A DNA stretch of 64,000 bases from positions 745,105 through 809,104 of the forward strand of contig MOYA01000001.1 of assembly GCA_001899315.1 (NCBI GenBank). The letters run 5' to 3'. The stretch comes from Candidatus Obscuribacter phosphatis. GTDB lineage: Bacteria; Cyanobacteriota; Vampirovibrionia; Obscuribacterales; Obscuribacteraceae. A program made the position numbers and the translations under genes. Positions 54,364 through 63,513 of the stretch are shown piece by piece (position 1 is the first letter of the stretch; every line of letters starts with the position of its first letter). The notes under the pieces are model-generated. The model searched no databases and was not told the DNA's origin. It saw nothing but the letters and a program-made list of their open reading frames with translations.

Positions 54364-55275
54364 TTAGGCTTCAGCCTGTTGCGGTGCATCGCCTTCTCCA
54401 AGAATGAAGAGAGCGAAGCGCACGGGCTTGATGGTGATGCCCAATTCTTTGCCTTTGGCGGCCAGGTACTTGCCTACCGAAGTAGACTGCTCCTTAACAA
54501 AGGGCTGCTCGGTCAAGCAACGCTCAGCCAAGATCTTATCTACGCGTCCAGCTACGATTTTGTCGCGCATTTCGGGCTTCTTGTCAGCCAGGTCGGCTTT
54601 GCCCGATTCAATGCGGCGCTCATTTTCGATCATTTCAGCAGGAACTGCTTCACGATCTAGATAAGTTGGTTTAGCCGAAACGACATGCATGGCTACTTCT
54701 CTAGCCAAGGCTTTGGTGTCGGCGCAGCCGTTTACACACTTGTCGGTGGAAAGTTCGACGATGGCGCCCATCTTGCCGCCGAGGGTGTGGATGTAAAGAC
54801 CGGTCGAGCCAGTGCCTTCTTTCAAATCAAAAACTTCCAGTCGCTTGACTTGGATGTTTTCTCCAGTTTTAGCGATGGCTTCGGTGATGAGCTCCTTAAC
54901 AGTGCCTTTGCTGGAGGGTTTCTCAAGCAGAGCTTCCACTGTTGCGGGCTTCTCTTTCAAGGCGATAGCGGCGAGTTCTTTACCCAAGGCTTGGAACTCT
55001 TCGTTGCGGGCAACAAAGTCTGTTTCGCAATTGACTTCGACCAGGGCGCAGGCTTTGCCGCACTCTGATACTTGTCCGACCACGAGACCTTCTGATGTGA
55101 TGCGGGAGGCTTTCTTGCCAGCCGCAGCAGCACCTTTCTGTCTCAAGATTTCGAAGGCTTTCTCAAAATCGCCGCCGGCTTCCACCAGGGCTTTCTTGCA
55201 GTCCATCATGGCTGCGCCTGACTTTTCGCGCAGATCTTTGACCATGGATGCTGATATCTCAACCACTGTACTCAT
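54364..55275 (-). CDS. tsf: elongation factor Ts
   Basis: GDP exchange factor for EF-Tu; 303 residues. Opens MSTVVEISASMVKDLREKSGAAMMDCKKAL, with the family TDFVARNEEFQAL near 83 and MHVVSAKPTYLDREAVP near 198. Length is typical of bacterial EF-Ts with full core repeats. AGGAAGGAG directly precedes ATG, a strong site. Second gene after rpsB (42 bp gap). Confidence 0.96.
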   Translation of the reverse strand: MSTVVEISASMVKDLREKSGAAMMDCKKALVEAGGDFEKAFEILRQKGAAAAGKKASRITSEGLVVGQVSECGKACALVEVNCETDFVARNEEFQALGKELAAIALKEKPATVEALLEKPSSKGTVKELITEAIAKTGENIQVKRLEVFDLKEGTGSTGLYIHTLGGKMGAIVELSTDKCVNGCADTKALAREVAMHVVSAKPTYLDREAVPAEMIENERRIESGKADLADKKPEMRDKIVAGRVDKILAERCLTEQPFVKEQSTSVGKYLAAKGKELGITIKPVRFALFILGEGDAPQQAEA

Positions 55276-55317
55276 CTCCTTCCTGTGACCTCGTTTGTTC
55301 TGGAGTGATATTGAAAA

Positions 55318-56130
55318 TTAGGCTTTTGCTTCTTCGTCGCCGAAAGCGTCTGGAGCATCAGCATGTTCACCGGCGGCGGCGCCTACCGAAGCCATCTGAG
55401 GCTCGGGCTCTTTCCAGGCTTTCTCTTCAGCCGGTGAGCTGTAAGCTTGACCTTGCTTGCCTTCCAGGATGGAATCGGCGATCTTGCTCGTAATTAGTTT
55501 GATTGAGCGGATAGAGTCGTCGTTGCCGGGGATGACATAGTCAATGCCGTCGGGATCGCAGTTGGTGTCGATGATGCCGACTGTGGCGATGCCGATTTTC
55601 TTGGCTTCTGAAACAGCGATGAGTTCGCGTTTCTGGTCGATGATGAAAAGTAGATCGGGCTTGCCGCGCATTGTTTTAATGCCGCCGAGCGATTTTTCAA
55701 GCTTGGTCAGCTCACGGTTGAGCATAGACTGCTCTTTCTTGCCGCGGCGATAGAAATCACCTGTATCTCTCATTTCTTCGAGTTCTTTGAGGCGATTGAT
55801 GCGCAGTCTGATTGTTTCGAAGTTGGTGAGCATACCGCCCAACCAGCGACGATTGACAAAGTGGGCACCGCAGCGCTTCGCTTCTTCTTCGACGATTTCG
55901 GCTGCTTGTTTCTTAGTGCCGACAAAAATAATGTTTTTCTTTTCAGAAGCGGCTTTTCTGACGAATTCACAGGCCCGGTCGAGAGCGCGGGTGGTCTGTT
56001 CCAAGTCAATGATGTAAATGCCGTTACGCTCCCCGTAGATGTAAGGTCTCATCTTGGGATTCCAGCGACGGGTCTGGTGACCGAAGTGCACGCCCGCTTC
56101 CAAAAGTTGTCTCATCGATGCTACTGGCAA
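55318..56130 (-). CDS. rpsB: 30S ribosomal protein S2
   Basis: 270 residues: [22 protein letters not shown] at the start, [19 protein letters not shown] near 70, [10 protein letters not shown] near 94, and the C-terminal [31 protein letters not shown]. An Ala/Glu-rich tail of about 35 extends beyond the S2 core. The start is TTG at 56130 with AAAGGAG nine bases upstream, better supported than ATG 15 bp later, and unusual for a highly expressed ribosomal gene. First gene of the operon. Confidence 0.97.
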   Translation of the reverse strand: MPVASMRQLLEAGVHFGHQTRRWNPKMRPYIYGERNGIYIIDLEQTTRALDRACEFVRKAASEKKNIIFVGTKKQAAEIVEEEAKRCGAHFVNRRWLGGMLTNFETIRLRINRLKELEEMRDTGDFYRRGKKEQSMLNRELTKLEKSLGGIKTMRGKPDLLFIIDQKRELIAVSEAKKIGIATVGIIDTNCDPDGIDYVIPGNDDSIRSIKLITSKIADSILEGKQGQAYSSPAEEKAWKEPEPQMASVGAAAGEHADAPDAFGDEEAKA

Positions 56131-56543
56131 GGCTTAATACTCCTTTGATATTGATGTGTGAGCCGGTAGGTATGACGGAAGCCGATACAAAACCAAGAAA
56201 AAACCAAATAATAGGTTTGCTCCTGGGTCTTCCTTGCCCCAGTCGCGCTTGGTAAGTAGACCAAAGTAGCACTAAATACTGCTCAAAGGCAATTGCCATA
56301 GAGTCTGGATTACGCGCTGCTTAACACTTGTCTCTGGCTGAAAGTACTCTAGGGCAATGTCAGCTCGGCAAATCTCGCCCAGAGGCGCACTGTTGCCTGT
56401 TTTATATGCAAACGATAAGAAAACTACAACTTCCACGCCCACCGTTGATATGGAGTCTGAAAATCGCCTATTTCTGGACATCTTGACCATTAGTCGTTAT
56501 AATATTACAACGTAAACTTTTACTAATAAATAAAGGTGGGAAC
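56131..56543. other. divergent intergenic region between rpsB and the HNH gene (413 bp)
   Basis: No gene is convincing. It holds the plus-strand promoter at 56475-56503 and a long leader for rpsB on the minus strand, in which S2-type autoregulation could act. I could not define the rpsB promoter. Confidence 0.5.
56475..56503 (+). promoter_or_regulatory. strong sigma70-type promoter for HNH-priA
   Basis: TGGACA (56475-56480), 17-bp spacer, TATAAT (56498-56503): five and six of six matches to consensus at the ideal distance. The start site would be near 56510, giving a leader of about 34 bases with AAAGGTGGG before the GTG start. Confidence 0.7.
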
Positions 56544-57044
56544 GTGTCTAAGGTACTGGTACTGAACGCATCATATGAGCCTCTCAATATCTGTACCTGG
56601 CGCCGTGCCGTGGTTCTGCTCATGAAGGGCAAAGCTGAACCGATTGAAGACAATGGCAACTTCATCTATACCGACACGCCCTTGCCCACAGTGATTAGGC
56701 TGCGTTCCTACGTCAAGATTCCCTACAAAGAGATCAGTTTATCCAGGCGCAATATTTTGCACCGAGATAATTACACTTGCCAATACTGCGGCGACAAAAG
56801 GCACGATCTGACGATTGACCACATTATTCCGCGCTCCCGCGGCGGTCTTGATGCCTGGGATAACGTTGTGGCGGCTTGTTTGCGCTGTAATGTCAAGAAA
56901 GGCGATCGCACACCTAAAGAAGCATCCATGCCTTTGATGTCCACGCCCAGGCGACCTGTTTCGCATGTTCTCTTTGAAATATCGAAGCACACTCATCCAA
57001 ATGTTTCAGGCTATAACTGGAAGAAATATGTGATCGGTGCCTGA
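56544..57044 (+). CDS. HNH endonuclease-family protein
   Basis: 166 residues. N-terminal MSKVLVLNASYEPLNICTWRRAVVLLMKGKAE is characteristic of a widespread bacterial HNH group; the nuclease motif is CQYCGDKRHDLTIDHIIPRSRGG (about 79-101) followed by CLRCN, giving the zinc ribs and the catalytic His. A GTG start follows AAAGGTGGG and a strong promoter. It is followed by priA after 10 bp, so it shares a transcript with a restart helicase. Host role unclear; not associated with mobile genes here. Confidence 0.9.
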   Translation: MSKVLVLNASYEPLNICTWRRAVVLLMKGKAEPIEDNGNFIYTDTPLPTVIRLRSYVKIPYKEISLSRRNILHRDNYTCQYCGDKRHDLTIDHIIPRSRGGLDAWDNVVAACLRCNVKKGDRTPKEASMPLMSTPRRPVSHVLFEISKHTHPNVSGYNWKKYVIGA

Positions 57045-57054
57045 TAATTAGGGA

Positions 57055-59817
57055 ATGGTCGAAACCGAATTAGGTCTTCAGAGCGTTAACCCGCAAACGC
57101 GTCTTTATTCTCAGATTCTGCTTGATATACAAGTGCAGGATTTGAAAGATCGTTTGTTCACTTACCGTGTGCCCGAATCGCTTCATGACGAAGTTTTTGT
57201 CGGCGCTCAGGTCCTGGTTCCTTTTGGTTCGCAAATGGTGGCGGGCTATGTCATTAGTCTGCTCACCGACTTTGACGAAGAGCGCGAATCCTTCAAAGTA
57301 AAAGAAATATTGGAAGTAGTAGATCCGCTTCCTTTGTTTGACGAAAGTTATATCGATTTTCTTGCTTTCATCGCCGCCAAATATTGCGCCAGCATGCAGG
57401 ATGTCGTCAGTGCCGCCGTTCCTAGTTGTCTGGTTAGTAAGGTGAAAAGGCATGTGCGTCTTGTCGATCGCACGCTTTCAGGAGCGGAAATTTTACTTTC
57501 ACCTGCTGCTTATCTTGTTTTTACCCTTCTTCAGGGCAGTGCTAAAGGCATACTGAGCTTGTCTGCCTTGCGCAGACGTTTTGAAAGTGAGGGCAAAAGA
57601 CGCAAACCTAAGTTGACCGTGCAAGACTTTTTGCAGTCGATGAGACATTTGAGTCGGCTTGGTTATATCACTATCGACGAAGTGGAAGAAAGCGGTAGTT
57701 CTATGAAGACCGAGCTTTGGCTGAGAGCTTCAGGGCTTCCACCCCGCACCGCCAAGCAAAAGCAAGTGCTGGCAGCCTTCAAAGAAAAGGAAAGCTCCGG
57801 CTTAGCAGAAAATCCTGCTGCAAATCCTGATTTAAATCCTGACGCAAGTCCTGATCTAAATCTTGACGAAAGTTCTGATCTAAATCTTGATGCAAGTTCT
57901 GATCTAAATCTTGATGCAAGTCCTGATTCAAATATTGACGCCGCTCTCAGCCTGGCTAACCTGCTGCAAAAATCGGGAGTTTCAAGAGCGACTATTGACA
58001 AGATGGTCAAGGAAGGCATGCTCGAGAGCTTTGAGAAAGAGGTGGTGCGCGACGCCCTTGGTCGCTTGCCCGGGGCTCTTGTCGATAACTATAGTGCCTT
58101 GCCTGAGCTGACTGAAGAACAAAAAGCTGTTTACGGTATTCTTTTGCCGGCTTTGGAAGAATGTTTATCTCTAAAAGATCAGTCGCAAAAGTTCTATGAA
58201 CCCTGGCTTCTGCACGGTGTCACCGGTTCGGGTAAGACCGAAATTTATTTGAGATTAATTGCCCGCTGTCTAGAATTGGGCCGCACAGCCCTATTTCTTG
58301 TCCCGGAAATCGCCTTGACGCCGCAACTGTCTGGGCGCCTAAAGGCGCGCTTCGGCGCTCTTGTCGCCGTCTGGCATAGTGGTATCAGTGCCGGTGAGCG
58401 TTATGATGCTTGGCGGCGCTTGCGCTCGGGCGAAGTGAGGGTCTTACTTGGTGCTAGATCGGCTATCCTAGCCAATATTCCTGATCTGGGTTTGATTGTG
58501 CTTGATGAAGAGCATGATGGCAGCTATAAGCAGTCAACCCCGTCCCCCCGTTATAACGCGCGTGATTTGGCCGTCGAGAAAGCCAGGCGCTGCGGGGCTC
58601 TGGTTTTGTTCGGCTCTGCCACTCCCGATCTTGCCAGTTTTGAGAGAGCCAGACAAAATGATCGCATTCTTTCCATGAAAAATAGAGTGCATCAGCCTGT
58701 TATGCCTCGCGTCGAGATTGTGGACATGCGACAGGGTAAGGGCGCCATGCTTGCAGGTAGTGAAATATTTTCAAGAAGACTGGCTGATGCTCTCAAAGAC
58801 CGCTTAGAGAAAGGCGAGCAATCAGTGCTTTTGATCAATCGCCGCGGTTATGCCAGTCATATTTTTTGTCAGGCTTGCGGCACTCCGCAGACTTGCAAAA
58901 ATTGCAGCGTCTCTCTGGTTCTACATTCCAATCTCAGACACAAAGTCAATCTTGAAGAGGCCGCCGACCAATCTTTGTTTTCCGCCGGTGGTTATCTGGC
59001 CTGTCATCATTGCGGCTTTAGGCAGCCTCTCAAAGAAGAATGCTCTAGTTGCCATGGCCCTTTTCTCAAGATCGCCGGCGTTGGTACTCAGAAAGTAGAA
59101 AAAGAGGTGAGCAAGTTCTTGCCGGCTGCTCGCATCGTCCGTCTCGATTCTGATGTAGTGCGCAGAAAGGGTGCTTTTGAAGAAGTGCTGGCCAAGTTTA
59201 CCGAGGGCGAAGCCGATATTTTGATTGGCACGCAGATGGTGGCTAAAGGACTAGATATAGCAAAAGTAACCCTGGTTGGTGTTTTGCTTGCCGACTCGGC
59301 TTTCAATCTGCCCGATTACCGTTCTTCCGAACGGGGCTTTCAATTGCTCACCCAGGTGGCGGGGCGGGCCGGCCGCGGTGAAACCCCTGGTTCTGTTATT
59401 TTGCAGACTTACACGCCTGAGTTGCCTGTGCTCAATTTAGCCAGCCGGCACGATTACGCCGGCTTTTTCGCCCCCGAGATAGAAAGTCGGCGTTATCTAG
59501 ACTATCCGCCATTTGCCCGCTTGACCAGAGTTTTGCTCTCGGGTGAAGACGAAATGCTGGTGCAGTCTGTCTCTGAGATTGTCGCTGAAGAAATAAGTTA
59601 TTTGATGGAAGATGAAGCTGATGAAGATGAGCTGAAAATCTTGGGACCAGCGCCCTGTCTTATTGAGAGAATCAAGGGACGCTACCGCTATCACTTAATT
59701 ATCAAAAATAAAGGCGGCGAGAGACTGCAACGGTTATTGGTCGACTATCTCAGGGGGCGGCGTTTTGGTCCTGCCGTTAGCTTAGCGGTCGATGTGGATG
59801 CTATCGACCTTATATAG
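57055..59817 (+). CDS. priA: primosomal protein N' (replication restart helicase PriA)
   Basis: Restarts replication at collapsed forks; 920 residues, longer than the usual 730-830. DNA-binding N-terminus (LFTYRVPESLHDEVFVGAQVLVPFGSQ, about 35-60), winged helix (about 140-240), helicase with Walker A GVTGSGKTE near 390, DEEH near 483, and the zinc-binding part CQACGTPQTCKNC...CHHCG...CSSCHG (about 605-670). Between wing and helicase, residues 255-294 are 24-bp tandem repeats (DLNLDASS-like), an acidic insertion not seen in normal PriA. ATG start, 10 bp after the HNH gene. Confidence 0.96.
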   Translation: MVETELGLQSVNPQTRLYSQILLDIQVQDLKDRLFTYRVPESLHDEVFVGAQVLVPFGSQMVAGYVISLLTDFDEERESFKVKEILEVVDPLPLFDESYIDFLAFIAAKYCASMQDVVSAAVPSCLVSKVKRHVRLVDRTLSGAEILLSPAAYLVFTLLQGSAKGILSLSALRRRFESEGKRRKPKLTVQDFLQSMRHLSRLGYITIDEVEESGSSMKTELWLRASGLPPRTAKQKQVLAAFKEKESSGLAENPAANPDLNPDASPDLNLDESSDLNLDASSDLNLDASPDSNIDAALSLANLLQKSGVSRATIDKMVKEGMLESFEKEVVRDALGRLPGALVDNYSALPELTEEQKAVYGILLPALEECLSLKDQSQKFYEPWLLHGVTGSGKTEIYLRLIARCLELGRTALFLVPEIALTPQLSGRLKARFGALVAVWHSGISAGERYDAWRRLRSGEVRVLLGARSAILANIPDLGLIVLDEEHDGSYKQSTPSPRYNARDLAVEKARRCGALVLFGSATPDLASFERARQNDRILSMKNRVHQPVMPRVEIVDMRQGKGAMLAGSEIFSRRLADALKDRLEKGEQSVLLINRRGYASHIFCQACGTPQTCKNCSVSLVLHSNLRHKVNLEEAADQSLFSAGGYLACHHCGFRQPLKEECSSCHGPFLKIAGVGTQKVEKEVSKFLPAARIVRLDSDVVRRKGAFEEVLAKFTEGEADILIGTQMVAKGLDIAKVTLVGVLLADSAFNLPDYRSSERGFQLLTQVAGRAGRGETPGSVILQTYTPELPVLNLASRHDYAGFFAPEIESRRYLDYPPFARLTRVLLSGEDEMLVQSVSEIVAEEISYLMEDEADEDELKILGPAPCLIERIKGRYRYHLIIKNKGGERLQRLLVDYLRGRRFGPAVSLAVDVDAIDLI
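57817..57936 (+). repeat. 24-bp tandem repeat inside priA, five units
   Basis: Five in-phase 24-bp units (57817, 57841, 57865, 57889, 57913), encoding AANPDLNP, DASPDLNL, DESSDLNL, DASSDLNL and DASPDSNI. The shared core GATCTAAATCT is also present in the intergenic array at 52821-52958. Confidence 0.93.
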
Positions 59818-59936
59818 ATGGGCGAATGTAGTAAAATCTGGGTGAAGGCAAATTTAGAACCAGAAACATGTCCAGCGCACAAGTTTTCTGACTCAGCGAC
59901 CAAGACAATAAAATAGTAAATCAAACAGAGTTCCCC

Positions 59937-61361
59937 ATGGTAAACGCCAGAACATTGCGCCGAATCAATAAAAAGACTGATCCGCTTTTCGGATTTACCA
60001 TCAATGGTTACTATTTTTTATTTGCTCTGCTTCTTATTATTGTGGCGCCGCTTCTGCTTTTCAAAAAGAAAGCCAGAGCTGGTTTTCGGCAGAAGCTCGG
60101 CGGAGTGCAGGAGGCGATTAAGGCAAAAAAGGCGAAACTAGCCGGTTGTCTTTGGTTTCATGCTGTTTCAGTGGGTGAGTTCAACGCCGTCTTGCCGCTT
60201 TTGAAAGCTTATCATCGTAAGCATCCTTCTGAACCTCTGGTGGTATCTACAACTACTGCCACCGGGCAGGCTCTCGCCCAAGAAAAATGTCAGGGTATGG
60301 CCGATGTTTTTTACTTCCCTTATGACTTGCCTTTTGCCACTCGTCCTTGGCTTGATGTCCTAAAGCCTTCTTTGGTTGCCATTGCTGAGACCGAAATTTG
60401 GCCTGGTTTTACCTATGAATGTAAGAAGCGAAATATACCCATGGTGGTGGTCAACGGTCGTATTTCGCCGCGTTCTTTCAAGGGCTATCATCGCTTTAGA
60501 GCATTCTTTGGACCGGTTTTGCGCCGTATGCATACTATCGGTGTACAGACCGAAGAAGAAGCAAACCGTTATCGGGCAATAGCCGGGTCCGACCTGAACG
60601 TAAAGGTACTCGGTAATCTCAAGTTCGACGGCTTGGTACCAATCTCTTCTGAGCGTCGGCAGGAATTGCAGAAACTCATCAGTACCGGTAGTAGTGGTAG
60701 TACTGGTAAGGACGATACTGCTGATACTAAAAGTAGTATCACTATTGTAGCCGGCTCCACCCATGAAGGAGAAGAGAGTGCCATGCTCGCTTTTCTTGAT
60801 CGAGTTTGGAGTTTGGATGCAAGCTTAGCTGCGCGCATAAAACTTATCATTGTGCCGCGGCACCCTGAGCGCTTTGAGCATGTGGCGTCTTTGATTAAGT
60901 CGCAAGGCTATACAGTGCGCCGTTATTCTCGCTCAGAGTCTTTTTCAGAGATGCCAAAGGAAGTTTACTTGCTTGATGCTATCGGCAAGCTTTTTGAATT
61001 TTACAGCCTTTGCGATCTCGCCTTCGTGGGCGGCACGCTGGCACCAATCGGCGGGCACAATATTATGGAGCCTTACGCTTATGCAGTGCCTGTCCTGGTT
61101 GGTCCGCACATAGAAAAGACTCGCGACACCGCTAACAGTCTACTTGAAGCCTCGGCACTGACAATCTGCCAAGATGCTTCTGCCCTAGGCGATAATCTAA
61201 TCAAGCTTATTCGAGATTTAGAGCATTCTCGGCAATTGGGTATGCGCGGGCAGGCTGTCTTGACCGCCAGCCAAGGGGCTGTTCAACATGCTGTTGGTTT
61301 GCTGGAATCGGTTCTTGAGCCGGGGCTCGATCCTGTACTCGATGCAGTACTTGAGCGATGA
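59937..61361 (+). CDS. waaA: 3-deoxy-D-manno-octulosonic acid (Kdo) transferase
   Basis: Adds Kdo to lipid IVA in lipopolysaccharide synthesis; 474 residues with an N-terminal membrane anchor (about 24-42, YYFLFALLLIIVAPLLL). Family motifs: WFHAVSVGEFNAVLPLL near 73-90, STTTATG near 103, AETEIWPG near 151, NGRISPRSF near 173, GNLKFDG near 230, and FVGGTLAPIGGHNIMEPYAYAVPVLVGP near 365-392 in the nucleotide-sugar half. Two repeat-like inserts occur: STGSSGSTGKDD near 250 and VLEPGLDPVLDAVLER at the C-terminus. lpxK starts in its last 4 bp (ATGA). Confidence 0.92.
   Translation: MVNARTLRRINKKTDPLFGFTINGYYFLFALLLIIVAPLLLFKKKARAGFRQKLGGVQEAIKAKKAKLAGCLWFHAVSVGEFNAVLPLLKAYHRKHPSEPLVVSTTTATGQALAQEKCQGMADVFYFPYDLPFATRPWLDVLKPSLVAIAETEIWPGFTYECKKRNIPMVVVNGRISPRSFKGYHRFRAFFGPVLRRMHTIGVQTEEEANRYRAIAGSDLNVKVLGNLKFDGLVPISSERRQELQKLISTGSSGSTGKDDTADTKSSITIVAGSTHEGEESAMLAFLDRVWSLDASLAARIKLIIVPRHPERFEHVASLIKSQGYTVRRYSRSESFSEMPKEVYLLDAIGKLFEFYSLCDLAFVGGTLAPIGGHNIMEPYAYAVPVLVGPHIEKTRDTANSLLEASALTICQDASALGDNLIKLIRDLEHSRQLGMRGQAVLTASQGAVQHAVGLLESVLEPGLDPVLDAVLER
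61311..61358 (+). repeat. 12-bp repeat forming the waaA C-terminus
   Basis: Four degenerate units GTTCTTGAGCCG, GGGCTCGATCCT, GTACTCGATGCA, GTACTTGAGCGA encode VLEP, GLDP, VLDA and VLER directly before the stop. Consistent with expansion at the gene end that stayed in frame. Confidence 0.75.
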
Positions 61362-62449
61362 AGATTACTGATCAAAATTGCCAAATTAATATTGATACAC
61401 TTTTGGAGAACCAGATCTTTAGGAACTGTCTTGCTCCCTTCAATTGTTTTTATGGTGCCGGTGCCTACCTGCATCTGCTCTCTTATCAAAGCGGTCTCAA
61501 GAAACGCCATAGCAGCCCTGCTTTTGTGGTAAGCGTCGGCAATCTTAGTGTGGGTGGCACCGGCAAAACACCCATAGTCATGGAGCTAGGTCGTCGTTAT
61601 ATCGAGAAAGGCTTGCGCACTGCCGTGCTCAGCCGCGGCTATGGGCGCCGCAGTAAAGGAAATGTCATTGTCAGTCGCGGGCAAGGTCCTCTTGCCACGG
61701 TTCAGGACAGTGGTGATGAGCCCTTCTTGATCGCTAGCCTGGTTGATGGGCTGGCTGTCTTGGTGGGCAGCCGTCGGGTGGAGCTGGCCCAGCTTGCCTG
61801 TCGCGAACTGGCTGCGCAAGTGCTTATTCTTGATGATGGCTTTCAGCATCTGCCCTTAGAAAGAAATCTCGATATTGTGCTTTGGGATGCCAATGATGAT
61901 CCTGAGAGACAGTCTCTCTTGCCCGGCGGTCGCTTACGTGAACCGCTCTCGGCTTTGGGCCGGGCCGATCATGTCATTATTACCAAGGTGGACAGCCTTA
62001 GCCGCTTTGATAATCTCAAGAGCAAGCTGGCTAAATATAGTGATAAAGCCGATTTCAGTGCTTGTCGATTTCGTCCAGGCAGACTGCGTAATGCTAGTGA
62101 TCAGTTTGTTGAACTTGCTTCCGCCCCGGTTGTATCTTTGTGTGCCATTGCTCGTCCTGAGAGTTTTGCTGCTTCTCTGCGGTCCCTCGACTTGAATCTC
62201 ATACAGAGTCATGCTTATCCCGATCATCACTGGTTTAGCGAAAAGGAGTTAAGGCAGATCTTTGCCTCTGCCGAAGAGAATTCGGCTTATGTGGTTACCA
62301 CTGCCAAAGATATGGTGCGCATTAAGGAGTATGCAAACGCTACTGGGCTCTCTCCATTTTTGGCTTCAGGTAAGCTTCTCTATCTGACTCAGGATGTGGA
62401 ATGGTTAACTGATTTGCCCAGTTTCTTGTTTAGTGAGTTACCTGAATGA
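61358..62449 (+). CDS. lpxK: tetraacyldisaccharide 4'-kinase
   Basis: Phosphorylates the lipid A precursor; 363 residues. Walker A-like GNLSVGGTGKTPIV (about 52-65), ILDDGFQHLPL near 155, LLPGGRLREPLSAL near 185 and the late VVTTAKDMVRI near 312 are diagnostic. The N-terminus is amphipathic, expected for peripheral membrane attachment. Overlaps waaA (ATGA) and the next gene (4 bp), so the three are translationally coupled. Confidence 0.95.
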   Translation: MKITDQNCQINIDTLLENQIFRNCLAPFNCFYGAGAYLHLLSYQSGLKKRHSSPAFVVSVGNLSVGGTGKTPIVMELGRRYIEKGLRTAVLSRGYGRRSKGNVIVSRGQGPLATVQDSGDEPFLIASLVDGLAVLVGSRRVELAQLACRELAAQVLILDDGFQHLPLERNLDIVLWDANDDPERQSLLPGGRLREPLSALGRADHVIITKVDSLSRFDNLKSKLAKYSDKADFSACRFRPGRLRNASDQFVELASAPVVSLCAIARPESFAASLRSLDLNLIQSHAYPDHHWFSEKELRQIFASAEENSAYVVTTAKDMVRIKEYANATGLSPFLASGKLLYLTQDVEWLTDLPSFLFSELPE

Positions 62450-63483
62450 AACCCCATGGCGAGCGCATTTTGGTGATTCGCTATCGCTTTATAGGCGATA
62501 CTATTTTGACCGTGCCCTTCCTGCGCAATTTGAGGGCAAATTATCCAGAAGCGCGAATCGATGTTTTAGTTGGCCCCAAGAGCGGAGAGGTGCTCAAGGG
62601 CTGTCCTTATGTCGACGAGTTAATCGCATTTGATACCACTCGCTTTCATAAGTATGACTCGGGCGAGGGAAAACCGCGCAACTGGTTCAGTTATGCCCTT
62701 GAGCTGCGCAAGCGCCGCTACGATCTGGCTTTTGTTCTGAAGCGGTCTTTTTCCAGCGCCGCTCTTTCTTTAGTTTGTGGTGCCAAAAGAAGGGTTGGCT
62801 ATCAGGGGGATGGACACTTTTTGCTCACTGATAAAGTGCCTTTTCGCACTGATATTCATGAAGTAGACTCGGTCTTGTCGGTCCTGGAAGGTTGCGGCTT
62901 GACCGTCGGCGATCGTCATCTTGAGAGCTTTACTACTGAGGATGAGTTGGCGGCAGTTTTGGCTATCGAACCACGCCTTAAGGAAGGGCGCTATGTGCTT
63001 ATCCACGCTGCCGCCGCCCATCCGGACAAGACCTATCCACTTGAGAGCTTTGCTCAAGTGATAAAGTTGCTTTACTCTGATGGCTTTATCCCTGTTTTCA
63101 GCGGCGATAAACAGGACATTGGTTTATATGCAGAGTTGGCGGCTCTTTTGCCTAAAGACATGCCCTTTATAGACATGAGCGGTCGGCTGCAATTACGTGA
63201 AAGTATGGCTCTTTATTCTTTGATGAAGCTTGCTGTTTGTGTGGACAGCGGCCCTTCACATTTAGCAGCCAGCGCCGGGGTGCCGGTTGTTACGCTCTTT
63301 GGTCCGACCGATCCGGTGCGTTGGGGTCCTTACGGCGGTCGCGCCGTTTTTGATGCCTCTCTCAGTTGTCGTCCCTGTCATTACAAAAAGACCTGTGATA
63401 ACCGACCTTGTCTTACTGAACTTTCAGCCGATTTAGTCTATGAGGCTTGCGCCGCCATGCTAAATGGTCGAGATGGTGCTTAA
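62446..63483 (+). CDS. heptosyltransferase-type glycosyltransferase (GT9)
   Basis: 345 residues of the GT9 family: ILVIRYRFIGDTILTVPFLRNLR (about 8-30), a central linker, and GPSHLAASAGVPVVTLFGPTDPVRWGPYG near 271-299 with conserved ADP-heptose-binding residues; the end has a cysteine-rich CRPCHYKKTCDNRPC, common in this group. It likely adds heptose or a related sugar to the lipopolysaccharide core. ATG overlaps lpxK by 4 bp. Exact acceptor unknown. Confidence 0.9.
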   Translation: MKPHGERILVIRYRFIGDTILTVPFLRNLRANYPEARIDVLVGPKSGEVLKGCPYVDELIAFDTTRFHKYDSGEGKPRNWFSYALELRKRRYDLAFVLKRSFSSAALSLVCGAKRRVGYQGDGHFLLTDKVPFRTDIHEVDSVLSVLEGCGLTVGDRHLESFTTEDELAAVLAIEPRLKEGRYVLIHAAAAHPDKTYPLESFAQVIKLLYSDGFIPVFSGDKQDIGLYAELAALLPKDMPFIDMSGRLQLRESMALYSLMKLAVCVDSGPSHLAASAGVPVVTLFGPTDPVRWGPYGGRAVFDASLSCRPCHYKKTCDNRPCLTELSADLVYEACAAMLNGRDGA

Positions 63484-63513
63484 ATATAAGATTTAGAGAT
63501 AAGGTGTCTGGTA

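Noticed and set aside
27865-56909. Cyanobacterial HIP1 octamer GCGATCGC enrichment
   Set aside because: Only two sites seen (27865-27872, 56902-56909), about chance level for 64 kb, so not evidence for a HIP1-rich cyanobacterium.
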